From Gordonibacter faecis (lineage in GTDB: Bacteria; Actinomycetota; Coriobacteriia; Coriobacteriales; Eggerthellaceae), in the NCBI RefSeq assembly GCF_030077735.1, contig NZ_JASJEU010000003.1, positions 62,001-126,000 of the forward strand: a stretch of DNA of 64,000 nt. The letters run 5' to 3'. Positions within the stretch are counted from its first letter, which is position 1. Each line of letters opens with the position of its first letter. Shown here piece by piece: positions 33,507 to 42,760 of this stretch. The translations under genes were made by a program, and so were the position numbers. Under the pieces are notes generated by a model that saw only the letters and a program-made list of their open reading frames with translations, did not search any database and was not told the origin of the DNA.

Positions 33507-36092
33507 GTGGCCCGACAATCATCACCATCGAACAAGTCGAAGGCATCTTCATCCGCGAAGTCGAAGAGCAAGGCGGCCTCTCCGGCCGAAAAGAGCGCGC
33601 GCAAAAACGGAGCGTCCAAGCCCGCGCGCGCCGCTGACGACGACCGCCTCATTGACGACCGCGCTCGCCGCGACATTGCAGGTGTCGCGTTCGCGGTGGC
33701 GGGTGTCGTGCTGTTTGTAGCGGCCGTTATGCCAACGAATGCCCTGGTCACCTCCCTGGTGTCCACCGCGCTGCACCTCACCTTGGGGCTGGGTGCCTAT
33801 CTGCTTCCCTTCTTCCTCATTGTGGTGGGGGCAAGCTTCCTCATTCGCGCAGGGCGTGAACGCGTACCTGCGCGCGTGTCGGTGGGGCTGCTCATGATTT
33901 TGGTGGCGGTGCTGGTGCTGCTGGCTCTGTTTACGCCGGTTGCGCCTGGTGAAGAGGGGCCGCCGGCGGCGCTTTTTGACCCCGATCAGCTGGCAGCACG
34001 CGGGGGTTATATCGGCGCGGGTATTGCCTGGGTGGGCTTCACGCTGTTTGGCCAGGTTATTTCTTGTATTATTATGGCGGGCGTCATCATTGCCGGCTTG
34101 ATGGTGATTGGCTTTTCGCTGAGCAAGCTCGTGGAACGTTTGCAGGAAAAGCGGGCTCAGCACGAAGAGGGCGACGGGGTGCTGGGTGCTCCCGCGTATG
34201 CCCGCGTGCAGCGCGCTGAGGGTGCAGGCGGGTTCGTGCCGCTGGTGGCTGGCGAAGCGCAGGCCACCAACGTGCTTCCGCGTTTGGGTGGCAAGAAAGA
34301 TCGCGCGAACGGGGCCGATGAGGCTGCCGAGACGCAGGTGCTTGACGGGCGCAAGAAGAAACCACGGCGTGCTTCCGCGCCGCTTGACGCGCAGATTTCC
34401 GGCAGCCGCCGCATCCCCGATTCGGTGCCCGACTCGGAAGAACTGCCGCTCACGCGCAAGCTGGGTCGCGCGCGCGCCGAGGCTGACGTGGCGGACAAAA
34501 GCGCAGATCAGGCGGCCGAAAAGGCCACGCAGACGTCGGTAGCTTCCACGGTGCCGCTGGCAACGCCGCGCCCAGCGGATGGCTTCCAACTGCCACCCTA
34601 CGACATTCTGGCCACGAGCACTTCCTCCAAGCGCGACAAAGCCGCTGATGAAGAGCTTTCTGAAACGGCGGCCTGCCTCCAAGAAACGCTTGAGAGTTTC
34701 TCCATTATGGCCGAGGTGGTGGGCTGGGTGGCTGGTCCCACGGTGACGCTGTATAAGGTGGACTTGCCCGCCGGCGTGCGCGTGAGCCGCGTGACGGCGC
34801 TTGAGCAGGACATTGCACTTGCCCTGGCCGCGCCCGGCGTGCGCATTTTTGCCCCCATCCCCGGCACGAACTACGTGGGTATTGAGGTGCCGAACCGCAC
34901 GCGGCAAAGCGTGCTTCTGGGTGACGTGCTGAAAGACGCGCCCGACGGCCCGCTTATGATTGCTGTGGGTAAGGACGTGGAGGGTGGCTCCATCGTGTCC
35001 GATTTGGCCAAGATGCCGCACCTGCTCATTGGTGGTACCACCGGCTCGGGTAAATCGGTGGCTATCAACGCCATGATCATGTCCATTCTCATGCGCGCCA
35101 CGCCCGCCGAGGTGCGTTTCATCATGATTGACCCCAAGCGCGTAGAATTTACGCCCTATAACGGCATTCCGCACCTCTATGTGCCCGTGGTCACCGAGGC
35201 GCGCGAGGCGGCGAGTGCGCTGTCGTGGGGCGTGGCCGAGATGGAGCGGCGCCTGAAGGTGTTCAGCAAGGTGGGTGCCCGCAACATCGGCCAGTACAAC
35301 GCCAAGGTGCAGGCCGAAGAAGAGGCCGTGCGCAAAGCCGAAGAGGCCGGCGAAGAGCCACCCGCGCGTGAGCTGGGCGAAGAGATTCCCTACATCGTTA
35401 TCATCATCGACGAGTTGGCGGACCTCATGATGAACGTGGGCAAGGAAGTGGAGTTCTCCATCAGCCGCATCGCGCAGCTGGCGCGCGCGGCGGGCATTCA
35501 CCTCATTGTGGCCACGCAGCGTCCGTCCACGAACGTGGTCACGGGCCTCATCAAGGCAAACATCACGAACCGCATTGCCTTCAACGTAGCCAGCGGCATC
35601 GACTCGCGCGTTATTTTGGACACACCGGGCGCCGAGCGCCTCATTGGTTTGGGCGACTTGCTGCTGAGCAAGCCCGAGTACGCCAAGCCCCAGCGTATCC
35701 AGGGCTGCTACGTGTCGGAAGACGAGATCAACGCCGTGGTGTCCATGCTGAAAGAGCAGGGCGAGCCGGAGTATCACTCGGAGATTCTCAGCACGAACCT
35801 CATTACACTGGGCGCGTCGCAGCCTGACGGCAGCGGTGGCTCGTGTGCGTCGGACGATCCGCTTGTATGGGAAGCCGCCGAAATTGTGGTGTCGAGCGGC
35901 TTGGGATCAACATCGAACATACAAAGGCGCTTGAAAGTTGGTTATTCTCGCGCTGGGCGTATAATGGACATGCTTGAAGAAAAGGGCGTCGTGGGGCCGC
36001 CGAACGGCAGCAAGCCCCGCGAGGTGCTCGTTGACGCCATGGAGTTGGAAACGTTAAAGGCGTTCGAGGCGCAGGACTCATACGAGGAGTGA
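33507..36092 (+). CDS. ftsK: DNA translocase FtsK
   Basis: FtsK is anchored at the septum and pumps chromosome ends before division, activating XerCD at dif. With the GTG at 33507 (AAAGGAG 8 nt upstream) it has 861 residues. A basic Ser/Lys-rich start (1-45), four membrane helices (about 55-205) and a linker of about 190 residues lead to the motor. The motor has Walker A GGTTGSGKS (509-517) and Walker B IVIIIDELADLM. The C-terminal gamma winged helix (AAEIVVSSGLGSTSNIQRRLKVGYSRAGRIMDMLE) recognises KOPS DNA. A RodZ-like gene follows 4 bp later. Confidence 0.96.
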   Translation: MARQSSPSNKSKASSSAKSKSKAASPAEKSARKNGASKPARAADDDRLIDDRARRDIAGVAFAVAGVVLFVAAVMPTNALVTSLVSTALHLTLGLGAYLLPFFLIVVGASFLIRAGRERVPARVSVGLLMILVAVLVLLALFTPVAPGEEGPPAALFDPDQLAARGGYIGAGIAWVGFTLFGQVISCIIMAGVIIAGLMVIGFSLSKLVERLQEKRAQHEEGDGVLGAPAYARVQRAEGAGGFVPLVAGEAQATNVLPRLGGKKDRANGADEAAETQVLDGRKKKPRRASAPLDAQISGSRRIPDSVPDSEELPLTRKLGRARAEADVADKSADQAAEKATQTSVASTVPLATPRPADGFQLPPYDILATSTSSKRDKAADEELSETAACLQETLESFSIMAEVVGWVAGPTVTLYKVDLPAGVRVSRVTALEQDIALALAAPGVRIFAPIPGTNYVGIEVPNRTRQSVLLGDVLKDAPDGPLMIAVGKDVEGGSIVSDLAKMPHLLIGGTTGSGKSVAINAMIMSILMRATPAEVRFIMIDPKRVEFTPYNGIPHLYVPVVTEAREAASALSWGVAEMERRLKVFSKVGARNIGQYNAKVQAEEEAVRKAEEAGEEPPARELGEEIPYIVIIIDELADLMMNVGKEVEFSISRIAQLARAAGIHLIVATQRPSTNVVTGLIKANITNRIAFNVASGIDSRVILDTPGAERLIGLGDLLLSKPEYAKPQRIQGCYVSEDEINAVVSMLKEQGEPEYHSEILSTNLITLGASQPDGSGGSCASDDPLVWEAAEIVVSSGLGSTSNIQRRLKVGYSRAGRIMDMLEEKGVVGPPNGSKPREVLVDAMELETLKAFEAQDSYEE

Positions 36093-36096
36093 CGAC

Positions 36097-37278
36097 GTGG
36101 CACAGGTGACATTCGGAACGGTTTTGCGAGAAGCCCGCGAGCGTAAGGGTTACGACCTGTCCACGGCGGCGCGTCGCCTGCGCATCAGGCCTGATATTTT
36201 GCGCGCTATCGAAGAGGACGACTTCGCGCGCATGCCGCCGCGCGGCTACACGCGCAACATGGTGAACGCCTACGCGCGTCTTTTGGGGTTGAACCCCACC
36301 GAAATCACGCGCATGTATTTGGACGAAGCGTACGCCTATCAGGTGGGACGCGCCCGCTCGGACGTGCGTCCGACGGGATTTGATATGGGAGGCACCTCCC
36401 GCACGAAGCGCACGCGTGAGCGTCAGGCGCAGCCGGAAGAGTTCGAGGAACGCCCGGCGCGACAAAACGCGTTCGGCCGCACGCTCTATGACGACCGTAC
36501 GTCGTTCACCCGCCCCGATTACGGGCGGTCGGGTGGTACGGGGGGCCGTCTGTATTCGGAGGATCGTACGCACACGAGCCGCCACACGGCGTTACCGAAC
36601 GCGCAGTACACGAATTTCTACGCGGGGCCCAAGGCGCCGAGCCCGGTGCAGTCGAAGTTGCCGTTCATCATTGCGGGCGCGGTTATTCTGGTGGTGCTTG
36701 TTTTGGTGCTGATGCTGGTGTTTGGCAACAAGGGGGGCGGCCAGGAGGAAGACGTTCCCAAGATGCCTATTACGGGTATTACCGATACCACGCAGGGTGA
36801 AAATGGTGGCGATGGTCAGCAGCAACCCGTGACCCCGCCCGCGCCGACGGCACCGACGAAGGCAGTGTTTGAGTATGAGATTCCCTCGGATAATTCTTCC
36901 TATATCGAGATATACGAGAACGGAAGCGAATCTGCGAGCGTAGCGGAAACGATTAACGGACCTGCGAAGGCGAGTTTTGATGTGACGGAAGCAGGTACGC
37001 TGCTGTTTGTGACTTCAAATCCCGATGGAGTTAAAATCTCGGTTGATGGCGAGGCTGTTGAGCCCACTGAATCCAGTCAGCCTGGTGTGTACACGTACAC
37101 CGTTGACTTCGCTGCCATTCTCGACCAGTGGAAGAAGGATCATCCGACCGCTTCCACGGGCTCGAACACGGGTGGCGCGGCAACAAACGCAGGTGCGAAC
37201 GCAGCAAGTAATCCTGAGGATGGCGGTAGTTCCGGTGGAGCAGCCGACGCGGGCGACAACGGCGATGCTGATGCGTAA
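36097..37278 (+). CDS. RodZ-like membrane protein with N-terminal HTH
   Basis: The 393-residue protein has a Cro/CI-type helix-turn-helix (about 5-70; FGTVLREARERKGYDLSTAARRLRI, then YTRNMVNAYARLLGL) like RodZ/HTH_25 proteins, which link the cytoskeleton to elongation. A basic linker (90-185) leads to one membrane helix (about 187-208). The exterior has a beta-rich domain (about 250-340, FDVTEAGTLLFVTSNPDGVKISVDGEAV) like the RodZ DUF4115 domain, and a Ser/Gly/Asn-rich tail. The start is GTG, 4 bp after ftsK. Role in cell shape or division is inferred from family and neighbour. Confidence 0.85.
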   Translation: MAQVTFGTVLREARERKGYDLSTAARRLRIRPDILRAIEEDDFARMPPRGYTRNMVNAYARLLGLNPTEITRMYLDEAYAYQVGRARSDVRPTGFDMGGTSRTKRTRERQAQPEEFEERPARQNAFGRTLYDDRTSFTRPDYGRSGGTGGRLYSEDRTHTSRHTALPNAQYTNFYAGPKAPSPVQSKLPFIIAGAVILVVLVLVLMLVFGNKGGGQEEDVPKMPITGITDTTQGENGGDGQQQPVTPPAPTAPTKAVFEYEIPSDNSSYIEIYENGSESASVAETINGPAKASFDVTEAGTLLFVTSNPDGVKISVDGEAVEPTESSQPGVYTYTVDFAAILDQWKKDHPTASTGSNTGGAATNAGANAASNPEDGGSSGGAADAGDNGDADA

Positions 37279-37310
37279 CACGTGTCCTCTCTGGTAACCA
37301 CATCATAAAC

Positions 37311-37342
37311 GCACCCGGGCTATCCCGGGTGCTTCTGTGTTG
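37311..37342 (+). terminator. Terminator after the RodZ-like gene
   Basis: A perfect 9-bp GCACCCGGG stem (37311-37319 with 37324-37332) with a CTAT loop is followed by TTCTGTGTTGT. It ends the ftsK unit. Confidence 0.85.
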
Positions 37343-37493
37343 TGGGAGCGCAGCGCGTGCCGTTCCCTTCGCGCTCTGTGGAACTCACCTGCAATCGCGC
37401 CTCCGAGCGGGCAAAATAAGGTATGCTTGGCGGAAACAAAAACACGGATCGTGCGCCAGACCAGGTGCGCACGCGGGGAAAGGAAGGCAAGTC

Positions 37494-37991
37494 ATGGCGA
37501 AGGAATCAAGCTTCGACGTTGTGTCCACCGTTGACATGCAGGAGGTTGACAACGCGTTTCAGCAGGCCAAAAAGGAGCTTGTGCAGCGCTACGACCTGAA
37601 GGACTCGGGCGCGGAGATTTCGCTTGACAAAGCGGGCAAAACCATCACCGTGGCGGCGCCTGCCGAGTTCGTGGCCAAGCAGGTTATTGATGTGATTGCG
37701 ACGAAACTCATCAAGCGCGGCATTGATTTGGCCGCCGTGAAGTGGGGTGACCCGCAGGCTGCCGCTGGTCAGAGCGTGCGCCAGACCGCAAGTATTGTGG
37801 AGGGCATCGACAAGGACACGGCGAGCCGCATCAACAAGGACATCAAGGGCACCAAGCTTAAGGTGAAGGTGCAGATTGAAGGCGACAAGCTGCGCGTGAG
37901 CTCGGCTTCGCGCGATACGTTGCAGGAGGTCATCGCCTTTTTGAAGGGCCAGGATTACGGCCAGCCGCTTCAATACGTCAACTACCGCTAA
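37494..37991 (+). CDS. yajQ: YajQ-family nucleotide-binding protein
   Basis: The 165-residue protein belongs to the YajQ (UPF0234) family, with two ferredoxin-like domains; members bind nucleotides, and a Xanthomonas member binds cyclic di-GMP. Signature stretches are SSFDVVSTVDMQEVDNAFQQAKKEL, RYDLKDSGAEI, KRGIDLAAVKWG and ISRR-like region RINKDIKGTKLKVKVQIEGDKLRVSS. It ends with the typical PLQYVNYR. The ATG at 37494 has AAAGGAAGG upstream. rimO follows 11 bp later. Its biological role here is unknown. Confidence 0.93.
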   Translation: MAKESSFDVVSTVDMQEVDNAFQQAKKELVQRYDLKDSGAEISLDKAGKTITVAAPAEFVAKQVIDVIATKLIKRGIDLAAVKWGDPQAAAGQSVRQTASIVEGIDKDTASRINKDIKGTKLKVKVQIEGDKLRVSSASRDTLQEVIAFLKGQDYGQPLQYVNYR

Positions 37992-38002
37992 GGCCTGTGG
38001 GA

Positions 38003-39328
38003 ATGAAACACGAGGTGCCCATTGCGCCCCAAGCGGTGGCGTTTGTAACGCTTGGCTGCGCGAAAAACGAGGTGGACACGGCCCACATGCGTGCTCGCGT
38101 GCAGGAGGCGGGCTACGCGGTGGTGGAGGATCCCGCGTGCGCTGATGCCGTGGTGGTCAACACCTGCTCGTTCATTCAGGCGGCCACCGAGGAAAGCATA
38201 GAGGCCGTACTGGAGGCTGCCGATCTGCCGCGCGTCGCGGCGGGGGAGGCGGCTCTCGTGGTGGCGGGCTGCATGCCCGCGCGCTACGGGGCCGACTTGG
38301 AGGCGGAACTTCCCGAGGCGCGTGCCTTCGTGCCGTGCGCGGGCGAAGAGGACATTGTGGCGGTGCTGACTGATGCCATTGGGCCTGCTGGTGGTGCGGA
38401 AGGCGCGGCGCAGGCGCAGGTGAGCGGCGCTGGCGCGCTTGAGCCCGCTGTACCTTTCGCCTACGTGAAGATTTCCGATGGCTGTGACCGCTTCTGCTCG
38501 TATTGCACCATTCCCTACATTCGCGGGCGGTACCACAGTTTCCCGCTTGCTGCTATTCGCGCTGAGGTGGCAACTCATGTGGCGGCGGGTATGCGCGAGA
38601 TTGTGCTCATTGCCCAGGATACGGGGCGTTGGGGCACCGACTTTGACGAGCCTTCGACGCTTGCCGAGCTAGTGTCAGCGCTGGCTGAGGAATTTCCCAC
38701 CACGTGGTTCCGCATCATGTACTTGCAGCCGGAGGGTGTGACCGACGAGTATTTGGATGCGCTGGCAATGCACGCAAATGTGTGCAACTACCTGGACATA
38801 CCGCTGCAGCATGTAGATGCGGATATCCTGCGCGCCATGAACCGTACTGGCTCGCGCGCCGAATTCCAGGCGCTGATCGCGCGCATTCTTACGCGCGTGC
38901 CGGACGCGACGTTGCGCACGACGCTTATCGCCGGCTTCCCCGGTGAAACGGACGAGCAGTTTGAGGATATGTGCGACTTCGTGGAAGAAGGTCTGTTCGA
39001 TTATGTGGGCGTGTTCGCCTACTCGCGTGAGGACGGTACGCGCGCCGCGGATTTGCCCAACCAGGTGGATGACGACGAAAAGGCCGACCGCGCTCAGCGT
39101 TTGCGCGACCTTGCCGATGCGGTGTGTACGCCGCGCGTGGCTGCCCGCATTGGCCGCGAGATGGACGTGCTAGTAGAAGGCGCGGAAGAGGATGGCCAGC
39201 TCTACGGGCGGGCGATGTGCCAGGCGCCCGAGGTGGACGGCGTGACGTATTTTGAGCGCGGACAGGTGGGAGAGATCGTGCGCGTGAAGATTGAGGACAC
39301 GCTTCTGTACGAAATGGAAGGTGCGTGA
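38003..39328 (+). CDS. rimO: Ribosomal protein S12 methylthiotransferase RimO
   Basis: RimO is a radical-SAM enzyme that adds a methylthio group to the conserved Asp of ribosomal protein S12. The 441 residues start with VAFVTLGCAKNEVDTAHM, the RimO form of the UPF0004 domain, followed by VVNTCSFIQAATEESIEAVLEA. The radical-SAM motif is CDRFCSYCTIPYIRGRYHS. A C-terminal TRAM domain (VLVEGAEEDGQLYGRAMCQAPEVDG) completes it. The ATG at 38003 is preferred; GTG at 37997 is possible. Its stop overlaps the next start by 4 nt. Confidence 0.95.
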   Translation: MKHEVPIAPQAVAFVTLGCAKNEVDTAHMRARVQEAGYAVVEDPACADAVVVNTCSFIQAATEESIEAVLEAADLPRVAAGEAALVVAGCMPARYGADLEAELPEARAFVPCAGEEDIVAVLTDAIGPAGGAEGAAQAQVSGAGALEPAVPFAYVKISDGCDRFCSYCTIPYIRGRYHSFPLAAIRAEVATHVAAGMREIVLIAQDTGRWGTDFDEPSTLAELVSALAEEFPTTWFRIMYLQPEGVTDEYLDALAMHANVCNYLDIPLQHVDADILRAMNRTGSRAEFQALIARILTRVPDATLRTTLIAGFPGETDEQFEDMCDFVEEGLFDYVGVFAYSREDGTRAADLPNQVDDDEKADRAQRLRDLADAVCTPRVAARIGREMDVLVEGAEEDGQLYGRAMCQAPEVDGVTYFERGQVGEIVRVKIEDTLLYEMEGA

Positions 39329-40563
39329 TCGGCCCCATGAGCACAACCGGACAGGTGGAACCAACCCCAACCGACAAGCTGTGGACGCCAGCGAACATCG
39401 TCACGCTTGTGCGCATCTGCCTCGTGCCGGTTTTCGTGGTGGCGCTCTTGAGCCCCTGGCCCCAGTGGTTCGGCCTGCCGCAGGTGGCGGACGACTCAAA
39501 GAGCCTCATTGCGGCAGGCATCTTCATTCTTATTTCGTGTACGGATTGGCTTGACGGCTACTTGGCGCGCAGTCGCGGCGAAGTGACGGACTTCGGCAAG
39601 TTTATGGACCCGCTCGCGGACAAGATTTTGGTAGCCGCGGCGCTGTTGGCGCTGGTGGAGCTGGGGTCGCTGCCAAGCTGGGTGGTGTTGGTCATTCTTG
39701 CGCGCGAGTTCATTGTCTCCGGCGTGCGCATGGTAGCAGCTAGTGAAGGGGTGGTTATCGCCGCCAGCTGGTATGGCAAGTTCAAGACCGTGTTCCAGAT
39801 GATTGCCATCGTGCTCTTCTGTGTGAAGGATTCTTACATGGTGGGTAGCATTGGCGCGGCGTTCTCCGACTGGCTGTGGCTGTTGAGTTGGGCGGTTATG
39901 ATTGTTGCGCTGGTGCTAACCATCGTGAGTATGCTGGATTACATCGCGAAGGCGCGCCATCTTATTGGATTTGGGCCGAAGGGTGGGAAGAAGGTTGCTG
40001 GAGGTTCCGCCTCGCCGGTGGCGGATGTGCAGGAGCATGGTGCTGCGGGCGTTGGTGTGAGTGAGGCTGACCCTGGTTTGGAGGGTCTTGCTGCTGAGGT
40101 TATTGCTGCTGCGCGCGCGGCTGGTGCGACCGTGGGCACGGCGGAGAGCTTGACGGGCGGCCTCATTGCGGGCGCGTTGACCGGGGTGCCGGGAAGCTCC
40201 GAGGTGGTGCGCGGCGGTGTGGTGAGTTACGTGAATGAGGTGAAGCACGGCCTTTTGGGGGTGCCGAGCCAGACGCTTGAATGTGAGGGAGCCGTGAGCG
40301 CCCAGACCGCGCGCGCCATGGCTGAAGGTGCGCGTCGCGATTTGGGGTGCGATATGGCTATCGCGGTGACGGGCATTGCGGGGCCGGGTGGCGCTGAGCC
40401 GGGCAAACCGGTGGGGACGGTGTGGGTCGGCTTTGCGGACGGTGCGCAGACAGAAGCGCAGTTGTATGAATTTTCCGGTGACCGTGCGCAGGTGCGTGCG
40501 CAGACGGTGTGCGTGGCACTTGAGCGCCTGCTGGCGGCATTTGAACCTGCAGAGCGCGCGTAA
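39325..40563 (+). CDS. pgsA-cinA: Fusion: PgsA-type phosphatidyltransferase plus CinA/PncC amidohydrolase
   Basis: The 412-residue protein joins two enzymes. Residues about 20-225 are a CDP-alcohol phosphatidyltransferase with several membrane helices and the motif D77-G-x2-A-R-x8-G91-x3-D95-x3-D99 (in CTDWLDGYLARSRGEV and following residues), typical of PgsA, which makes phosphatidylglycerolphosphate. A Gly/Ala-rich linker (about 226-252) leads to a CinA C-terminal domain (about 253-407) with TAESLTGGLIAGALT, VVSYVNEVKHGLLGV and GIAGPGGAEPGKPVGTVWV, the signature of nicotinamide mononucleotide deamidase PncC. The GTG start overlaps rimO by 4 nt (GTGA) and has GGAAGG upstream. In many bacteria pgsA and cinA are adjacent genes; here they form one frame. 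Confidence 0.93.
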   Translation: MIGPMSTTGQVEPTPTDKLWTPANIVTLVRICLVPVFVVALLSPWPQWFGLPQVADDSKSLIAAGIFILISCTDWLDGYLARSRGEVTDFGKFMDPLADKILVAAALLALVELGSLPSWVVLVILAREFIVSGVRMVAASEGVVIAASWYGKFKTVFQMIAIVLFCVKDSYMVGSIGAAFSDWLWLLSWAVMIVALVLTIVSMLDYIAKARHLIGFGPKGGKKVAGGSASPVADVQEHGAAGVGVSEADPGLEGLAAEVIAAARAAGATVGTAESLTGGLIAGALTGVPGSSEVVRGGVVSYVNEVKHGLLGVPSQTLECEGAVSAQTARAMAEGARRDLGCDMAIAVTGIAGPGGAEPGKPVGTVWVGFADGAQTEAQLYEFSGDRAQVRAQTVCVALERLLAAFEPAERA

Positions 40564-40615
40564 GATTCGACTGATCAGGTTTTTTGGGTGTTCTGCGTGG
40601 TATTCGTGCGTCGCG

Positions 40616-40757
40616 GCGTTGGACGTGCGCTTGATTCGCGCTTGAACTGCGTTGGATTTTTGTCGACGCGGGGACGGTTGCTGCGCCGGCTTTCGGTAAG
40701 GTTTTGGCGGCTCGGTGACGGTCTTTTTACGACTCCCCGGTAAGGTTGCGGCGCTAT
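40616..40757 (+). repeat. Intergenic repeat, copy B (upstream of recA)
   Basis: This is the counterpart of 2567-2697. Conserved blocks in the same order are GCGTTGG with TGCGCTTG-TTCGCGC (40616-40642), GCCGGCTTT (about 40685), GGTGACGGT (about 40714) and the terminal CGGTAAGGTTGCGGCGCTAT. It ends about 30 bases before the recA -35 element. Confidence 0.6.
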
Positions 40758-40786
40758 GCTTTTCTTGGCCCCCTCAAAGAGAGGGC

Positions 40787-40816
40787 TTGACAGACAAACA
40801 AATGTACGCATAATAG
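40787..40816 (+). promoter_or_regulatory. recA promoter with embedded LexA-type box
   Basis: TTGACA (40787-40792) is a consensus -35. CATAAT (40809-40814) at 16 bases, or TAATAG (40811-40816) at 18, is the -10. Between them CAAACAAATGTACG (40795-40808) matches CGAAC-N4-GTTCG at 8 of 10 half-site positions. LexA bound here would occlude the promoter. Confidence 0.75.
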
Positions 40817-40857
40817 AATTATGACAAAAAAGCCGCTCAGTCGGGGGAAGAAGGACC

Positions 40858-41916
40858 ATGAACGACGAAAAAGCGAAGATGCTCAAACTGACGACCGATC
40901 AGATTGAATCGAAGTTTGGGCAAGGCTCCATTATGAAGCTTGGCGAGGATGGCCATAATCTCAACATTGGTGTCATTCCTACCGGGTCGTTGCCGCTCGA
41001 TGCGGCGCTGGGAATTGGCGGCGTGCCTCGCGGTCGTATCGTGGAGATATACGGCCCTGAATCGAGCGGCAAGACCACCCTTGCGTTGCAGATTCTTGCA
41101 GAGGCGCAGGCCATGGGCGGCATTGTAGCGTTTATCGACGCCGAGCATGCGCTCGACCCCGTGTACGCGGCGCGTTTGGGCGTTGATATTGATGAGGTGC
41201 TCATTTCGCAGCCTGATACCGGTGAGCAGGCACTTGAAATCTGCGACATGCTGGTGCGTTCGGGTGCTATTGATGCGGTGGTTGTCGACTCGGTAGCTGC
41301 ATTGGTGCCCCGCGCTGAAATTGAGGGCGAAATCGGCGACACCACGGTGGGTTTGCAGGCGCGCCTTATGTCCCAGGCGCTTCGTAAGTTAGCTGGCTCT
41401 CTTTCGAAGTCGAACACCACGTGCATCTTCATCAACCAGCTGCGTGAGAAGATTGGTGTTATGTTCGGTAACCCGGAAACTACCACCGGTGGTCGCGCGC
41501 TGAAGTTCTTCTCAAGCGTGCGTATCGACATTCGCCGTATCGACTCCATCAAAAAGGACGGCGAGGTGGTGGGTAACCGCGTGCGCGCCAAGGTCGTAAA
41601 GAACAAGGTAGCGCCGCCCTTCCGTCAGGCCGAGTTCGATCTCATGTACGGCGAGGGTATTTCACGTGAAGGCTGCATCGTCGACATGGCAGTGGAGGCC
41701 GGCGTCGCCAAGAAGAGCGGTGCTTGGTACACCTACGGCGAAGAACGCCTCGGTCAGGGCCGTGAGGCGGCAAAGCAGACGCTTAAGGAAAACCCCGATC
41801 TGCGCGAAGAGATAGAGCTTAAGGTGCGTGAGGCTTTTGAGATTCCCGTGGTGACGCGTACGGCAGATGAAGCGGACGCGATGAACCCGGTGGCCAAGCC
41901 CACGAAGAAGAAGTAG
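40858..41916 (+). CDS. recA: Recombinase RecA
   Basis: RecA drives strand exchange and, as a filament, stimulates LexA self-cleavage. The 352 residues have Walker A GPESSGKT (66-73), the DAEHALDPVYAARLGVDID segment, VVDSVAALVPRAEIEGE (Walker B), the L1/L2 DNA-binding loops around GLQARLMSQALRKL and FINQLREKIGVMFGNPETTTGGRALKF, and an acidic then basic C-terminus. It is full length with no intein. It forms an operon with recX, 1 bp away, and has an SOS-type promoter. Confidence 0.99.
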   Translation: MNDEKAKMLKLTTDQIESKFGQGSIMKLGEDGHNLNIGVIPTGSLPLDAALGIGGVPRGRIVEIYGPESSGKTTLALQILAEAQAMGGIVAFIDAEHALDPVYAARLGVDIDEVLISQPDTGEQALEICDMLVRSGAIDAVVVDSVAALVPRAEIEGEIGDTTVGLQARLMSQALRKLAGSLSKSNTTCIFINQLREKIGVMFGNPETTTGGRALKFFSSVRIDIRRIDSIKKDGEVVGNRVRAKVVKNKVAPPFRQAEFDLMYGEGISREGCIVDMAVEAGVAKKSGAWYTYGEERLGQGREAAKQTLKENPDLREEIELKVREAFEIPVVTRTADEADAMNPVAKPTKKK

Positions 41917-41917
41917 C

Positions 41918-42631
41918 ATGCCCGAAAGCGCCGAGGAAGTCCGCGCCCGTCTCCGCGCACGCATTGCTGCCATTGAGGCGGGCAACGGTGTGCCTGATGG
42001 GCCCGAAGTCGACCGTTGCTATGGTGGGGCGTCAAGCCAGGAAGGGGAGCGTCCCACCCGCGTCGGCGTGGTGTCGCGCAGTGCCTCTTCGGTGCGTGTG
42101 AAGGGCAACGTGCGCGGCAGTGCGGAATGTGATGCGCTTGATGAGGGTGACGCTTCTTGCTCGGTTGATGTTGCCGAGGAAGCCGAGCGGGCGTTTCGCA
42201 AGATAGAGCGGCTTGCGGCGATGCGCGAGCAGGCGAGCACCCTTTTGCGCACGCGCCTTGTCCGTGAAGGCTTCTCGGCTGATGCTGTCGAGCAAGCGCT
42301 CGTGCGAGCGCTTGCCTGTGGGCTGGTTGACGATGTGCGTTACGCCGAAGTGCTTGTGCGCAGCCGTGTGTCGCAAGGTTGCGGTGCACAGGGTATAGCC
42401 GCTGAACTGGACGGCTTGGGAATTGATATCGCGTGCGTACCCGGCTGGCCCGATGAATTCCCGGTTGAGCACGACGATGAAGTTGCGCGCGCCCTCGCCT
42501 TACTTGAACGTAAACCGCCACGCGCAAAAAATCGCCGTGACGCTGCCTACCGCCGTCTCGCCCAAAAAGGCTTCGGTGCTTCGGTGGCTTCCACTGCGGC
42601 CCGTTTGTGGAGTGAATCGCTCGAAGAGTAA
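41918..42631 (+). CDS. recX: RecA regulator RecX
   Basis: RecX binds RecA filaments and limits their growth. The 237 residues have a poorly conserved, acidic N-terminal region (1-90) and then three RecX three-helix repeats. Matching stretches are LLRTRLVREGFSADAVEQALVRALACGLVDDVRYAEVLVRSRVSQGCGAQGIAAELDGLGI and AYRRLAQKGFGASVASTAARLW. The N-terminal extension is longer than in E. coli RecX. It starts 1 bp after recA and is probably cotranscribed. Confidence 0.9.
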   Translation: MPESAEEVRARLRARIAAIEAGNGVPDGPEVDRCYGGASSQEGERPTRVGVVSRSASSVRVKGNVRGSAECDALDEGDASCSVDVAEEAERAFRKIERLAAMREQASTLLRTRLVREGFSADAVEQALVRALACGLVDDVRYAEVLVRSRVSQGCGAQGIAAELDGLGIDIACVPGWPDEFPVEHDDEVARALALLERKPPRAKNRRDAAYRRLAQKGFGASVASTAARLWSESLEE

Positions 42632-42760
42632 CCGGTATACTAAATCACCCCACACTATCGTTTTGTTGACAGGAGTGCGTCACCGGACGACGTGGACATC
42701 GTGAGTACTGCCTTTGAGATAGCGTATCCCTTGGTTAGTGTGCGCAACTGAGGGAGGCCC

